NCBI RefSeq assembly: GCF_036002945.1
Contig: NZ_CP108529.1
Location: 8,737,001-8,801,000 of the forward strand
Length of the DNA: 64,000 nt
From: Streptomyces sp. NBC_01224
GTDB lineage: Bacteria > Actinomycetota > Actinomycetes > Streptomycetales > Streptomycetaceae
Direction: 5' to 3'
In this document: piece by piece, positions 20,331-29,242 of the stretch
Layout of the letters: every line of letters begins with the position of its first letter
How positions within the stretch are numbered: the stretch's first letter is position 1
Notes under the pieces: model-generated
The model's input: only the letters and a program-made list of their open reading frames with translations
Database searches by the model: none
What the model was told of the DNA's origin: nothing
Position numbers and translations under genes: made by a program

Positions 20331-20346
20331 AGTGGTCTGGTCCACT
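20331..20346. promoter_or_regulatory. DasR-responsive element (dre)-like site
   Basis: AGTGGTCTGGTCCACT matches the DasR consensus AGTGGTCTAGACCACT at 14 of 16 positions. It lies about 130 bp upstream of a secreted N-acetylmuramoyl-L-alanine amidase gene, in the 383-bp gap after the geosmin synthase. DasR controls N-acetylglucosamine and chitin metabolism, so a cell-wall amidase is a sensible target. A short hairpin (CCGACC-GCA-GGTCGG, 20306-20320) lies just upstream. Confidence 0.5.
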
Positions 20347-20474
20347 GGCTCGACCTGCGACCTCCACTGAACTCTTGACGCGCTATCACCTCAGGTCAGA
20401 GAGTGTGCGCGAAACGGAACAGTGAGATCGGATCACGCACGGCTCCATCACGTACGGCTCCAAGAAGGGTTGTC

Positions 20475-21806
20475 ATGACGTCCAAGCAGAGGACCGGACT
20501 CGCACTCGCGTTGACCGCGGTCGGCGCACTGAGCATGGCGCTGCTCAGTCCCGCGGCGCAGGCCGGTGCGGACGCGGTGCGGCCGGAATGCCCGCGCGGC
20601 CTCGAATGCGACTGGGTACCGGCGGCCTACCAGCAGACGGGTGACCCGGCCGACAAGGAGACGTACGGGAACTACGACACCTCGGACCGGCCACACACCA
20701 ACAAGATCAGATTCATTGTTCTGCATGACACCGAGGAAGACTTCGACACCACCCTGAAGATCTTCCAGAACCCGCTGAAGCAGACCTCCGCCCACTATGT
20801 GGTGCGCTCGGGCGACGGTCATGTCACCCAGATGGTCAAGGGCAAGGACGTCGCCTGGCAGGCGGGCAACTGGTACGTCAACAGCCACTCCATCGGCATC
20901 GAGCAGGAGGGCGTCGCCGTCGAGGGCGCCAAGTGGTACACCCCCGAGATGTACCGCTCGACCGCCAAGCTGGTGCGCTACCTTGCCGCCAAGTACGACA
21001 TCCCGCTCGACCGCCAGCACATCATCGGGCATGACGGTGTGCCGCCCACCAGCGCGTCCGGCACCAAGAACATGCACTGGGACCCGGGCACGTACTGGGA
21101 CTGGAACCACTTCATGGCGCTGCTCGGCAAGCCCACCGTGCCGAGCGCCCCCAAGAGCAGTGAACTCATCACCGTCAACCCGGACTTCAAGAAGAACAGG
21201 CAGGCGTTCCGCGACTGCGAAAAGGGCGTCGACCTGCCGGTCCAAGGCTCCAGCGCCGTCCCGCTCCACACCGCACCGTCCACCGACGCACCGCTCTTCT
21301 CCGACCCCGGCCTGCACACCGACGGCTCGCCCGGCACGAACTGCGCCGCCGACTGGGGCAGCAAGATCAGCGCCACTCAGCAGGCCGTCGTCGCGGACCA
21401 CGCCCCCGGCTGGACGGCGATCTGGTGGTACGGCCAGAAGGCCTGGTTCCAGACCCCGGCCCACACCCGGACCACCACGCCCACCTCCGGCTACGTGGTC
21501 AAGCCGAAGGCGGGCCGTACGCAGGTGCCGGTGTACGGGGTGGCGTACCCGGAGAAGTCCGAATACCCCGCGGACTTCGCGGACCAGCGGGTGGGCTCGC
21601 CGCTGCAGTACACCATCAAGGCCGGTCAGTCCTATCCCGGCGGCGGTGAGGCGCCCACAGGCTTCTTCTACGCCCCGACGATCGACGCCTCGTACCCGCT
21701 CGACCACTCGTACTTCCGCGGCAAGGAGAAGTACGTGACGGTGCAGATCGGCCACCGGGTCGCCTTCGTGAAGGCATCCGATGTGGACATCGTGCGGACG
21801 CGCTGA
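20475..21806 (+). CDS. Secreted N-acetylmuramoyl-L-alanine amidase (Amidase_2)
   Basis: 443-residue exported peptidoglycan hydrolase. A Sec signal (MTSKQRTGLALALTAVGALS, cleavage near AQA-G at about residue 34) precedes an Amidase_2 domain at about residues 75-225. Zinc ligands are seen in FIVLHDTEEDF and IIGHDGVPP; HYVVRSGDGHVTQMVKGKDV is the family core. The C-terminal 200 residues have SH3-like segments (LPVQGSSAVPLHTAPSTDA) that may bind the wall. The ATG was chosen for the signal peptide and AGAAGGG ribosome site. A DasR-like site lies upstream. Confidence 0.87.
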   Translation: MTSKQRTGLALALTAVGALSMALLSPAAQAGADAVRPECPRGLECDWVPAAYQQTGDPADKETYGNYDTSDRPHTNKIRFIVLHDTEEDFDTTLKIFQNPLKQTSAHYVVRSGDGHVTQMVKGKDVAWQAGNWYVNSHSIGIEQEGVAVEGAKWYTPEMYRSTAKLVRYLAAKYDIPLDRQHIIGHDGVPPTSASGTKNMHWDPGTYWDWNHFMALLGKPTVPSAPKSSELITVNPDFKKNRQAFRDCEKGVDLPVQGSSAVPLHTAPSTDAPLFSDPGLHTDGSPGTNCAADWGSKISATQQAVVADHAPGWTAIWWYGQKAWFQTPAHTRTTTPTSGYVVKPKAGRTQVPVYGVAYPEKSEYPADFADQRVGSPLQYTIKAGQSYPGGGEAPTGFFYAPTIDASYPLDHSYFRGKEKYVTVQIGHRVAFVKASDVDIVRTR

Positions 21807-21875
21807 GACCGCAGGGGGCGTCGTCGCAGCAGCGCCGGAGATTGCGTGCATCCGAACAACGAAGAGGAGGCCTTC

Positions 21876-22145
21876 ATGCACAAGTTGACCAGGACCGCTG
21901 CCACCGCGGCCATGGGGGTTGCAATGGCGCTCGTATTCACCGGCGCCGGAGCCGCAGTCACGTTCGCGACTGCCTCGGCCGCTGCCGCCTCCGAGGTCGG
22001 GGTGCAGGGCTGGGACGTTGCGGGCTCGTACGGGACCCAGCAGGAGTGCGTCGCGGCCGGGAACACGGGCGTCAGCGACGGGAGCTGGGCGGAGTACCGG
22101 TGCGCGCTGTTCGAGGCCCGGTGGGACCTGATGATTCCGGCGTGA
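21876..22145 (+). CDS. Small secreted Streptomyces protein
   Basis: 89-residue exported protein. The signal peptide runs to about residue 40 (TASAAAA-SE). The mature part, about 50 residues, has two cysteines and the GWDVAGSYGTQQECVAAGNTG and EYRCALFEARW segments seen in other small Streptomyces extracellular proteins; the cysteines could form one disulfide. ATG 21876 sits 5 bases after GAAGAGGAGG. The stop codon lies inside the first unit of an 8-bp tandem repeat. It may share a transcript with the amidase 70 bp upstream. Function unknown. Confidence 0.7.
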   Translation: MHKLTRTAATAAMGVAMALVFTGAGAAVTFATASAAAASEVGVQGWDVAGSYGTQQECVAAGNTGVSDGSWAEYRCALFEARWDLMIPA

Positions 22146-22187
22146 CCGCGTGACCGCGTGACCGCGTGACCGCGTGACCGCGTGACT
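22142..22187. repeat. 8-bp tandem repeat across a stop codon
   Basis: Five perfect head-to-tail copies of GTGACCGC (22142-22181) and a partial sixth. The first unit supplies the TGA of the small secreted protein gene. The array is followed four bases later by the terminator stem. It looks like slippage expansion. Confidence 0.9.
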
Positions 22188-22190
22188 CGT

Positions 22191-22225
22191 GCCCCTCCGT
22201 GCACGGTATCCGTACACGGAGGGGC
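22191..22225. terminator. Intrinsic terminator between convergent genes
   Basis: Perfect 11-bp stem, GCCCCTCCGTG (22191-22201) and CACGGAGGGGC (22215-22225). The 13-base loop can itself pair (ACGG/CCGT). It separates the small secreted protein gene from the convergent ROK gene. Confidence 0.85.
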
Positions 22226-22268
22226 ACTTGAGACCGTTCGGTCACTGATCCGGCCGCCCCGGCCTCTG

Positions 22269-23456
22269 TCAGCCCGCGACCTGGCGGTTCACCTGTGCGG
22301 GAGACAGCGCATGCTCGATCGCGAGGATGCCCGCCCCCACCGCGGCCGCATTCTCACCCGTACGGCTCGGCTCGATCCGCAGCAGTTGCGTGGCCAGCGG
22401 ATGCGAGCGCCGATAGACCGCCTCGCGTACCCCTGCGAGCAACTGGTCGTGGACGGCGGCCAGTGCGCCCCCCATCACCACCGTGTCCGGGTTGAAGAAG
22501 TTCACCAGAGCGGCGAGTACCTCGCCGACCGCCCTCCCCGCCTCGCGCACCATCCTTACGGCGTCCCGGTTCCCGGACTGCACCAGCCGCACGACATCGC
22601 TGCCCGATGTCGCGTCCAGTCCCAGACCGACCATTTTTGCCGCCAGTGACGCACCGCCCGCGACGGCCTCCAGGCAGCCCGAATTGCCGCACCGACACGG
22701 ATCGTCGAGGTCCGCGACCCGGATATGTCCGATGTCGCCGGCGCAGCCCTGTGCGCCCCGGTGCAGTTGGCCGTCGGCGACGATCCCGCAGCCGATCCCC
22801 GTACCGACCTTGATGTACAACAGGTAGCGGCAGTCCGGGAATGCACGGCGTTGCTCGGCCAGCGCCATCACGTTCACATCGTTGTCGACGAGTGCCCGCA
22901 CCCCGAACCGGGCGGCGAAGAACTCCGGGATCGGGTACTGGTGCCAGCCGGGCATGATAGGCGGATCGACAGGACGGCCGGTGGAGAACTCCACCGGGCC
23001 CGGTACCCCGACGCCGATGGACCGTAGCGTTTCAGGCTTCCGGTGCGCCTCGTCGAGCAGGGTGCGCACGGTCCGCTCCACGTGCCGCAGTACGGAGTCA
23101 GGTCCGTCACCGATCGACAGCGGTTCCTCCTGCACCGCCAGAGTGGCGCCGCCGATGTCCATCAGCGCCACCCTGCAGTGCGAGGCTCCCAGATCCACCC
23201 CGGCCACCGCGTGTTCACGGGTGCGCAGCGCCAGTCGGCGCGGCGGGCGTCCGCCGGTGGAACCGCCGTCGGCGTCCTCGTCCACGAGACCGTGCGCGAT
23301 CAGCGCGTCCACCCGCTGGGAGACCGTCGAACGGGCCATCCCGGTGATCCGGGCGATATCGGCACGGGTCGCCACCACCCCTGAACTGATCAGCGCGAGC
23401 ACCTCGCCCGGCGAGTGCGAGGCGGCAGCGGATGTGCGATCCGACGGCGAAGACAT
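22269..23456 (-). CDS. ROK-family sugar-responsive repressor
   Basis: 395-residue transcription factor. An N-terminal winged helix (VVATRADIARITGMARSTVSQRVDALI, about residues 30-56) is followed by a ROK/hexokinase-like domain with AGVDLGASHCRVALMDIGG and the zinc-binding signature CRCGNSGCLEAV. The protein should bind a sugar or sugar phosphate and release DNA. It is divergent from an ABC sugar importer operon with a 165-bp shared promoter, so it probably controls that operon and itself. An in-frame GTG at 23465 could add three residues. Equivalent pairings exist elsewhere in Streptomyces, for example Rok7B7 with the xylose importer. Confidence 0.9.
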   Translation of the reverse strand: MSSPSDRTSAAASHSPGEVLALISSGVVATRADIARITGMARSTVSQRVDALIAHGLVDEDADGGSTGGRPPRRLALRTREHAVAGVDLGASHCRVALMDIGGATLAVQEEPLSIGDGPDSVLRHVERTVRTLLDEAHRKPETLRSIGVGVPGPVEFSTGRPVDPPIMPGWHQYPIPEFFAARFGVRALVDNDVNVMALAEQRRAFPDCRYLLYIKVGTGIGCGIVADGQLHRGAQGCAGDIGHIRVADLDDPCRCGNSGCLEAVAGGASLAAKMVGLGLDATSGSDVVRLVQSGNRDAVRMVREAGRAVGEVLAALVNFFNPDTVVMGGALAAVHDQLLAGVREAVYRRSHPLATQLLRIEPSRTGENAAAVGAGILAIEHALSPAQVNRQVAG

Positions 23457-23621
23457 GACAGTCACCCTAAGGACGACTTTCGCTGCTCACAAGGCGTTCT
23501 CTGTTCGGCCATCGGCATAAGTCTGCGCCAAGTGGATTGAAATCGATGGTACTTGAGCCCTTGACAGTCCTAAGGCATGTCACGACTCTGCTCTGCAGGC
23601 CGCTGAGCGAGGAGCCATTCG

Positions 23622-25109
23622 ATGCTGACGATGCACGGTGTGTCCAAGAGCTTCCTTGGGGTGCGTGTGCTCCAAGGGGTGGGGCTCGACCTCGAAGCCG
23701 GAGAGGTACACGCCCTGGTGGGGGAGAACGGCGCAGGAAAGTCAACGCTGATGAAGATCCTCGCGGGCGAGCACTTACCCGACGAGGGGACCCTCACCAT
23801 CGACGGAACCGCCTACTCCTTCAGTCATCCGGCGCAGGCCCAGGCCGCCGGGATCGGCATCATCCACCAGGAGTTCGCGCTGCTCCCGCACCGCACCGTC
23901 GCCGAGAACGTCTTCCTCGGCCGTGAACCGACCCGGTACGGACTCGTCGACCGGCGTGCCATGGAGCGGCGTACCGCCGAACTCCTTGCCGAGATGGACG
24001 AGACCGGTATCACCCCGCGGACCCCCGTCCACGAACTGTCCGTCGCACGTCGGCAGACCGTCGAGATCGTCAAGGCCCTCGCCTCCGACGTCCGGATCCT
24101 GGTGATGGACGAACCCACTGCCGCGCTCGCCGATCACGAGGTCGAACAACTCGCCTCGCTGGTACGCCGCCTGACCGCCCGTGGGCTCGGCATCCTGTAC
24201 ATCTCGCACCGGCTCCGCGAGGTCTTCGATCTCTCGCAGCGCATCACGGTCCTCAAGGACGGCCGCCGCGTCGCCACGCTCAATACCCGCGACACCGACG
24301 CCGACACGGTCGTACGCGCCATGGTCGGGCGGGAACTCGGTGCCTACTACCCACCCCGCGCCCGCCCGGGCGAGGCGGGCGCGGAGAGGCTCAGCGTCAG
24401 CGGCGGCGGCAACGCCCGGATCTCCGGCATCGATCTGACCCTGCGGGCCGGCGAGGTCGTCGGCGTCGCCGGTCTCCAGGGCTCCGGTCGCACCTCCCTC
24501 GCCCGTGCCCTCTTCGGTGTCGCCCCCTTCACCACGGGCACCATGACCGTCGGCGGAAAACCACTGCGCCCGTCCCGCCCCCGGGACGCCGTCCGGGCCG
24601 GAATCGCCCTGGTCACCGAGGACCGCAAGGCCGAGGGCCTCGCCCTGCGCCAGTCCGTGACCGACAACACGCTGCTTGTGACCCGGGCCGTGCCCGCCCG
24701 CGGCAGACCGCCCGCGGGCCGCGAGGTGACCGCGCTGCTGGAACGCGTACGCCTGCACGCCCACGGCGAGGACCAGCAGGTCCAGTATCTGTCCGGCGGT
24801 AATCAGCAGAAGGTTGTCATCGCCAAATGGCTCGCTGCCCGTCCCCGCGTGCTCCTCTTCGACGAACCGACCCGCGGCGTCGACGTCGGCGCCAAGGCAG
24901 CCATCCACACCCTCGTACGGGAACTGGCAGGCGAGGGCCTCGCCGTACTGATCATCTCCTCCGAACTGCCCGAGCTGATCGGCATGAGTGACCGCATCCT
25001 CGTCATGTCGCAAGGCCGCCTCGCCGGTGAACTTCCCGCCGGAGCCACGGAAGAGGCCGTCATGCGCGTCGCCACCGGTGGCGACCGTACGCGGGAGGGA
25101 GCCGCATGA
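23622..25109 (+). CDS. Sugar ABC transporter ATPase, two nucleotide-binding domains
   Basis: 495-residue RbsA/MglA-class ATPase. The first domain has Walker A GENGAGKSTLMKI, signature-like ELSVARRQTVEI and Walker B ILVMDEPTAAL. The second has a degenerate Walker A (LQGSGRTSLARAL), LSGGNQQKVVIAKWLA and VLLFDEPTRGVDVG, as expected for carbohydrate-uptake transporter family 2. A GAGGAG ribosome site precedes the ATG. It is the first gene of an operon in which each of the next four genes overlaps its neighbour by 4 bp. The promoter region holds a TTGACA -35-like box near 23562. Confidence 0.93.
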   Translation: MLTMHGVSKSFLGVRVLQGVGLDLEAGEVHALVGENGAGKSTLMKILAGEHLPDEGTLTIDGTAYSFSHPAQAQAAGIGIIHQEFALLPHRTVAENVFLGREPTRYGLVDRRAMERRTAELLAEMDETGITPRTPVHELSVARRQTVEIVKALASDVRILVMDEPTAALADHEVEQLASLVRRLTARGLGILYISHRLREVFDLSQRITVLKDGRRVATLNTRDTDADTVVRAMVGRELGAYYPPRARPGEAGAERLSVSGGGNARISGIDLTLRAGEVVGVAGLQGSGRTSLARALFGVAPFTTGTMTVGGKPLRPSRPRDAVRAGIALVTEDRKAEGLALRQSVTDNTLLVTRAVPARGRPPAGREVTALLERVRLHAHGEDQQVQYLSGGNQQKVVIAKWLAARPRVLLFDEPTRGVDVGAKAAIHTLVRELAGEGLAVLIISSELPELIGMSDRILVMSQGRLAGELPAGATEEAVMRVATGGDRTREGAA

Positions 25110-26122
25110 CCGCACTCCGGCCCGACTTGAAGACCCGGTACCGCACCGGCCCGGGACGGACAGCCGAGCAGCGCCTCACCGGCCCCGTTGCCGGGGTCTG
25201 GCTCGCCGCCCTCGCTGTCACGGTTCTCGGCTGGATCGTCGTCGCCTCCCGCGGCGGGGACTTCCTCACCGTCACCAACGTGGTGACGATCCTGCAGAAC
25301 TGTGTCGCCCTCGGTCTCGTCGCCGTCGGCCAGTCCGCCGTCATTCTCACCGGATCACTCGACCTGTCCGTCGCCTACCTCATCAGTCTGGGCACCCTGG
25401 TCGCCGCGGAAACGATGGAGAGCGGCAGCGTCCCCGTGGCGATCCTTGCTGTCCTCGCCCTCTGCGCCGCCGTCGGCCTGGCCAATGGACTGATCGTCAC
25501 CGGCCTCAAGGTCAACGCGTTCATAGCCACCCTCGGCACCGCCTTCATACTGCGCGGCTGGATCGAGGACAATTACACCGGCCCGGCGGGCAGGGTCCCC
25601 GCCTCCTTCCAGCACCTCGGCTATGACCGAATCGGACCGGTCCCCGTCTCCCTCTTCCTGCTTCTCGCGGTCGCGGCCGCTCTCTGGCTCATCACCCGCC
25701 GCAGCCGGCTCGGCCACCACATGTACGCAACCGGCGGTGACGAGCACGCGGCCCGGCTCTCCGGGGTCCGTACCCGACGCACCGTCATCACCGCCCATGT
25801 CCTGTGCTCACTCTGTGTCGGCGCCGCGGCCCTCTTCCTCGCTGCCCGGCTCGGCGCCGGAGCTCCCTGGGCCGGCACGGAGGCCCGCTACGACCTGGAG
25901 TCCATAGCCGCCGTCGTTCTCGGCGGCACCGCGCTCGCCGGGGGCCGTGGGGGAGTGGCGGGCACCCTCGGCGGAGTCCTTGTCCTCGCCGTGCTCGACA
26001 GCGTCTTCAACCAGCTCGCCGTCGACCCGTTCTTCAAGAACGTCGTCCGCGGCGTCGTCATCATCGCGGCCGTCGCCCTGTACGCACGAGGCCGCCGCAC
26101 CGCGCAGGAGAGGACCGCATGA
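25106..26122 (+). CDS. Sugar ABC transporter permease 1
   Basis: 338-residue BPD_transp_2 (RbsC/XylH-like) permease with roughly ten hydrophobic helices, starting with GVWLAALAVTVLGWIVV. Family cores are GQSAVILTGSLDLSVAYLIS, NAFIATLGTAFILRGW and AAVVLGGTALAGGRGGVAGT. Start overlaps the ATPase stop (ATGA). It probably forms a heterodimeric channel with the second permease. Confidence 0.92.
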   Translation: MTALRPDLKTRYRTGPGRTAEQRLTGPVAGVWLAALAVTVLGWIVVASRGGDFLTVTNVVTILQNCVALGLVAVGQSAVILTGSLDLSVAYLISLGTLVAAETMESGSVPVAILAVLALCAAVGLANGLIVTGLKVNAFIATLGTAFILRGWIEDNYTGPAGRVPASFQHLGYDRIGPVPVSLFLLLAVAAALWLITRRSRLGHHMYATGGDEHAARLSGVRTRRTVITAHVLCSLCVGAAALFLAARLGAGAPWAGTEARYDLESIAAVVLGGTALAGGRGGVAGTLGGVLVLAVLDSVFNQLAVDPFFKNVVRGVVIIAAVALYARGRRTAQERTA

Positions 26123-27123
26123 CCAGTGCACAGGCACCCGCCGGCCGCCGCGTCCTGAGTGCCCTCACTGCCGGCACACCCGTCTACATCCTGCTCGCCG
26201 GTCTCCTCGCCGCACTGGCCCTCACCGACCCGGGCTTCTACGAACCCGACCGCTTCCTCTCCTTCATCAAGCGCGCCGCACCTCTCGTCATCCTCGCCGC
26301 AGGTCAGTATCTGGTCATCGTGTGCGGAGAGTTCGACCTGTCCGTCGGCGCGATCGTCACTGCCGGAGTGGTCGTCGCCGCCGAACTGTACGGCTCGTTC
26401 CCGGGCGCACCCTGGCTGCTCGTCACCGTGATCCTGTTGCTGGCCGGAGCCCTTGCCGGTCTCGTCAGCGGACTGATCACCACCCTGCTGCGAGTGCCGT
26501 CGTTCATCACCACGCTCGGCATGATGCTGATTCTCGAAGGCGCCGTCTTCTTCTGGACCGGCGGTTCCCCGCACGGCGCGCTGCCCGCGGCATTTCGCCG
26601 GCTCGGGCGCGGCACCGCGTCCGGCTGGCTGCCCTGGGCCGTCCTCGTGTGCGTCGTTGCGGGCCTCCTCGCCGTACGCCTGATGCGTTCCGACTTCGGC
26701 CGTACGCTTCTCGCCACCGGCGACAGCGAACGCGCCGCGAGCCTGGCCGGAGTCCGGGTCGCGCGCGCCCGCACCATCGCCTTCATCCTCTCCGGCACCG
26801 CGGCCGCACTCGCCGCCGTTCTCGTCGGCGGCTTCTCCGGAGTCTCGGCGCAGGCCGGCCGTGGCTACGAGTTCGAGGCGATCACCGCCGTCGTCCTGGG
26901 CGGCGTGGTGCTCGGCGGCGGGCGCGGCTCCGTCCTCGCGGCGATGGCCGGAGCCTTCTCGCTCCAGGCGCTGTTCACCCTGCTCAATCTCCAGGGCGTC
27001 TCCGGCGCTCTGGAATCGACCGTGCAAGGCGTCATTGTCATCGCAGCCGTCGCCCTCGGCGCAGCCGACTGGTCCCGGCTGCGCCGCCGCGGCACCGAGC
27101 CCTCGGGAGCGAAATCCTCATGA
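26119..27123 (+). CDS. Sugar ABC transporter permease 2
   Basis: 334-residue BPD_transp_2 permease paralogous to the previous gene. Cores are AGQYLVIVCGEFDLSVGAIV, PSFITTLGMMLILEGAVFFW and AVVLGGVVLGGGRGSVLAAM. The ATG at 26119 overlaps the upstream stop by 4 bp; a longer open frame reaches back to 25804 but runs inside the first permease and lacks a start signal. Two distinct permeases imply a heterodimer. Confidence 0.92.
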   Translation: MTSAQAPAGRRVLSALTAGTPVYILLAGLLAALALTDPGFYEPDRFLSFIKRAAPLVILAAGQYLVIVCGEFDLSVGAIVTAGVVVAAELYGSFPGAPWLLVTVILLLAGALAGLVSGLITTLLRVPSFITTLGMMLILEGAVFFWTGGSPHGALPAAFRRLGRGTASGWLPWAVLVCVVAGLLAVRLMRSDFGRTLLATGDSERAASLAGVRVARARTIAFILSGTAAALAAVLVGGFSGVSAQAGRGYEFEAITAVVLGGVVLGGGRGSVLAAMAGAFSLQALFTLLNLQGVSGALESTVQGVIVIAAVALGAADWSRLRRRGTEPSGAKSS

Positions 27124-28334
27124 GCACGCGAAAGATCCGACACGCACTCGTGCCCCTCGCCGCTCTGCTCGGCGCGGCCCTGCTCGCCGGCTGCACGAGC
27201 GACGCACCGCCCGACGCGCCTGCCGGAGCAGCGAGCGGCACCGCGGGCGCCTCGGGTACCGGTCGGCAGTCGAAGTTCTTCGACCGGGCCGAATACGACC
27301 GCCAACTCGCCCTCGCCAAGGAGTCCCCGCAGGGCCCCGCAGGCAAGCCGTGGGAGCAGATGCTCCAGCCGCAGCTCGTCGACACCGCGCAGTACAAGAA
27401 GAGGGGCTCCGGCGGAATCCGCCTCTGTCTGTCCAATGCCGGAGTCTTCAACCCCTGGCGCCAGGTCGGCCTGAAGAACATGCAGGCCGAGGTCGCACTC
27501 CACAAGGAGATCACCGACTTCACCGTGCTCGACGCGCAGGGCAAGGACGACAAGCAGATTTCCGACATCCAGGAGCTCACGGGTCAGGGCTGTGACGTCC
27601 TGATCGTCTCTCCGAACACCACGGCCACCCTCACCCCTGCCGTCGAGCAGGCCTGCGGAAAGGTGCCCGTGATCGTCTTCGACCGGGGTGTCGAGACGGA
27701 CTGCGCCGTCACCTTCATCAACCCGATCGGCGGTTACGGTTACGGGGCGGTCGCTGCCGACTTCCTCGTCGAGAAGGTGAAGCCCAAGGGGAAGATTCTC
27801 GCCCTGCGGATCTCCCCCGGCGTCGATGTGCTGGAGACCCGCTGGTCGGCGGCGAAGGTTGCGCTCGACAAGAGCGGACTCGACGTCGTGGACGTGAAGT
27901 TCACCGACGGCGACCCGGCCAAGACCAAAGCGATCGTCACCGACGCGATCACCCGCAACGGCGATATCGACGGCGTCTGGATGGACTCCGGCGCGACCTC
28001 CGTCGCCGCTGTCGAAGCCTTCGAGGACGCCGGCAAGGATGTGCCGCCGATCACGGGCGAGGACCAGCAGGATTTCCTCCAGGCATGGAAGGAGAAGAAG
28101 CTCACCGCGATCGCCCCGTCGTACCCCACCTTCCAGTGGCGTACGCCCGTCATTGCCGCGCTGAAGATCCTCAAGGGGGAGCAGGTCCCCAAGGAGTGGA
28201 AGCTTCCGCAGCCCACCGTCACCCAGGACACCCTGGACCAGTACCTCAAGCCAGGCATGCCGCCACTGCACTACGCGATGTGCGGCTGCGAGAACCTCCC
28301 CGGCTTCCCGGAGAAGTGGGGAGGCAAGCAGTGA
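27120..28334 (+). CDS. Sugar-binding lipoprotein of the ABC importer
   Basis: 404-residue periplasmic-binding-like protein (Peripla_BP_4). The lipobox is LLAGC with the lipid-modified Cys at about residue 25, followed by an Ala/Gly/Thr linker of some 25 residues. The binding domain shows VDVKFTDGDPAKTKAIVTDA, IDGVWMDSGATSVAAVEAFED and PVIVFDRG, as in ribose/xylose-type proteins. It has a long N-terminal insertion (FDRAEYDRQLALAKESPQGP and on) and four late cysteines including MCGCENL. Start overlaps the permease stop by 4 bp. Ligand is not evident. Confidence 0.92.
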   Translation: MSTRKIRHALVPLAALLGAALLAGCTSDAPPDAPAGAASGTAGASGTGRQSKFFDRAEYDRQLALAKESPQGPAGKPWEQMLQPQLVDTAQYKKRGSGGIRLCLSNAGVFNPWRQVGLKNMQAEVALHKEITDFTVLDAQGKDDKQISDIQELTGQGCDVLIVSPNTTATLTPAVEQACGKVPVIVFDRGVETDCAVTFINPIGGYGYGAVAADFLVEKVKPKGKILALRISPGVDVLETRWSAAKVALDKSGLDVVDVKFTDGDPAKTKAIVTDAITRNGDIDGVWMDSGATSVAAVEAFEDAGKDVPPITGEDQQDFLQAWKEKKLTAIAPSYPTFQWRTPVIAALKILKGEQVPKEWKLPQPTVTQDTLDQYLKPGMPPLHYAMCGCENLPGFPEKWGGKQ

Positions 28335-29206
28335 GTGCCGCGGCTTTCCCGCTCGGTGCGAATCCCTGGATCTGGCACTCACCGGTGACATACGAAGCGC
28401 TCGGTGACGCTCTGCCGCGCCTGTCCGCGTGGGGCTTCGACTGTGTCGAGATCCCGCTGGAGAACGAACGGGACTGGGCACCCGAATCAGTCGGCAAACT
28501 CCTCGACGCATCCGGTCTCGCAGTCGCCGCCGTGATCGCCGTCATGCCGCCCGACCGCAACCTCGTCCGCACCGATCCACAGACCGTCCGGGCCACGCAG
28601 GACTACTTGCATCGCTGCATCGACGCAGCCCAGACTGTGAACGCCCCCACCGTCGCCGGACCCGTGTACACGGCGGTCGGCCGCACCTGGCGAATGGACC
28701 GCACCGAACGCATCGCGGCGTACGAGGAGTTACGGGAGAACCTCGCCCCTGTCGTCGATCACGCACGCGCCGCCGGTGTGCGCATTGCCGTGGAGCCCCT
28801 CAACCGGTACGAGACAAGCCTGCTCAACACCGTCGACCAGACCCTCGCCGCACTGACCGGGCTACCCGAGGACACCATCGGCCTCGCGCTCGACGTGTAC
28901 CACCAGAACATCGAGGAACGCTCCCTGCCCGACGCCGTACGCCGTGCTGCGGGCCGCATCGTCCATGTCCAGGTGTGCGCCAACGACCGGGGCACCCCCG
29001 GCGCCGACTCCCTCGACTGGCCCGGCTTCCTGACCGCACTCACCACGAGCGGCTACCGCGGTCCGCTCTGCATCGAGTCGTTCACCGCGCACAACGACGC
29101 CATAGCGGTCGCCGCTTCCGTCTGGCGGCCGCTCGCCGATACCCAGGACACCATCGCGACCGACGGCCTGGCGTTTCTGCGCCGCGCCCTCGAAACCACC
29201 CCCTGA
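28331..29206 (+). CDS. Sugar phosphate isomerase/epimerase (AP endonuclease 2 family TIM barrel)
   Basis: 291-residue TIM-barrel enzyme of the xylose isomerase-like/AP_endonuc_2 superfamily, related to tagatose/psicose 3-epimerases and IolE/IolI. Metal-ligand strands are visible as VEPLNRYET (Glu), LALDVYHQNIEE (Asp/His) and HVQVCANDRGTPG, with the final CIESFTAHND glutamate. GTG 28331 overlaps the lipoprotein stop (GTGA), so it is coupled to the importer and likely acts on the imported sugar, perhaps after oxidation to a keto form. Substrate cannot be read from sequence. Confidence 0.88.
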   Translation: MSAAAFPLGANPWIWHSPVTYEALGDALPRLSAWGFDCVEIPLENERDWAPESVGKLLDASGLAVAAVIAVMPPDRNLVRTDPQTVRATQDYLHRCIDAAQTVNAPTVAGPVYTAVGRTWRMDRTERIAAYEELRENLAPVVDHARAAGVRIAVEPLNRYETSLLNTVDQTLAALTGLPEDTIGLALDVYHQNIEERSLPDAVRRAAGRIVHVQVCANDRGTPGADSLDWPGFLTALTTSGYRGPLCIESFTAHNDAIAVAASVWRPLADTQDTIATDGLAFLRRALETTP

Positions 29207-29242
29207 CCCCGCTCGTCCACGACCCGCAGAGAGGACCCGCTC

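Noticed and set aside
23466..23577. Repeated CCTAAGG heptamers as ROK operator
   Set aside because: The heptamer occurs near 23467 and 23571, but it is short, does not form a clear dyad with its flanks and may be chance.
25947..27119. N-terminal extension of the sugar-binding lipoprotein
   Set aside because: The extension is out-of-frame reading of the permease genes; the lipobox and the 4-bp overlap fix the start at 27120.
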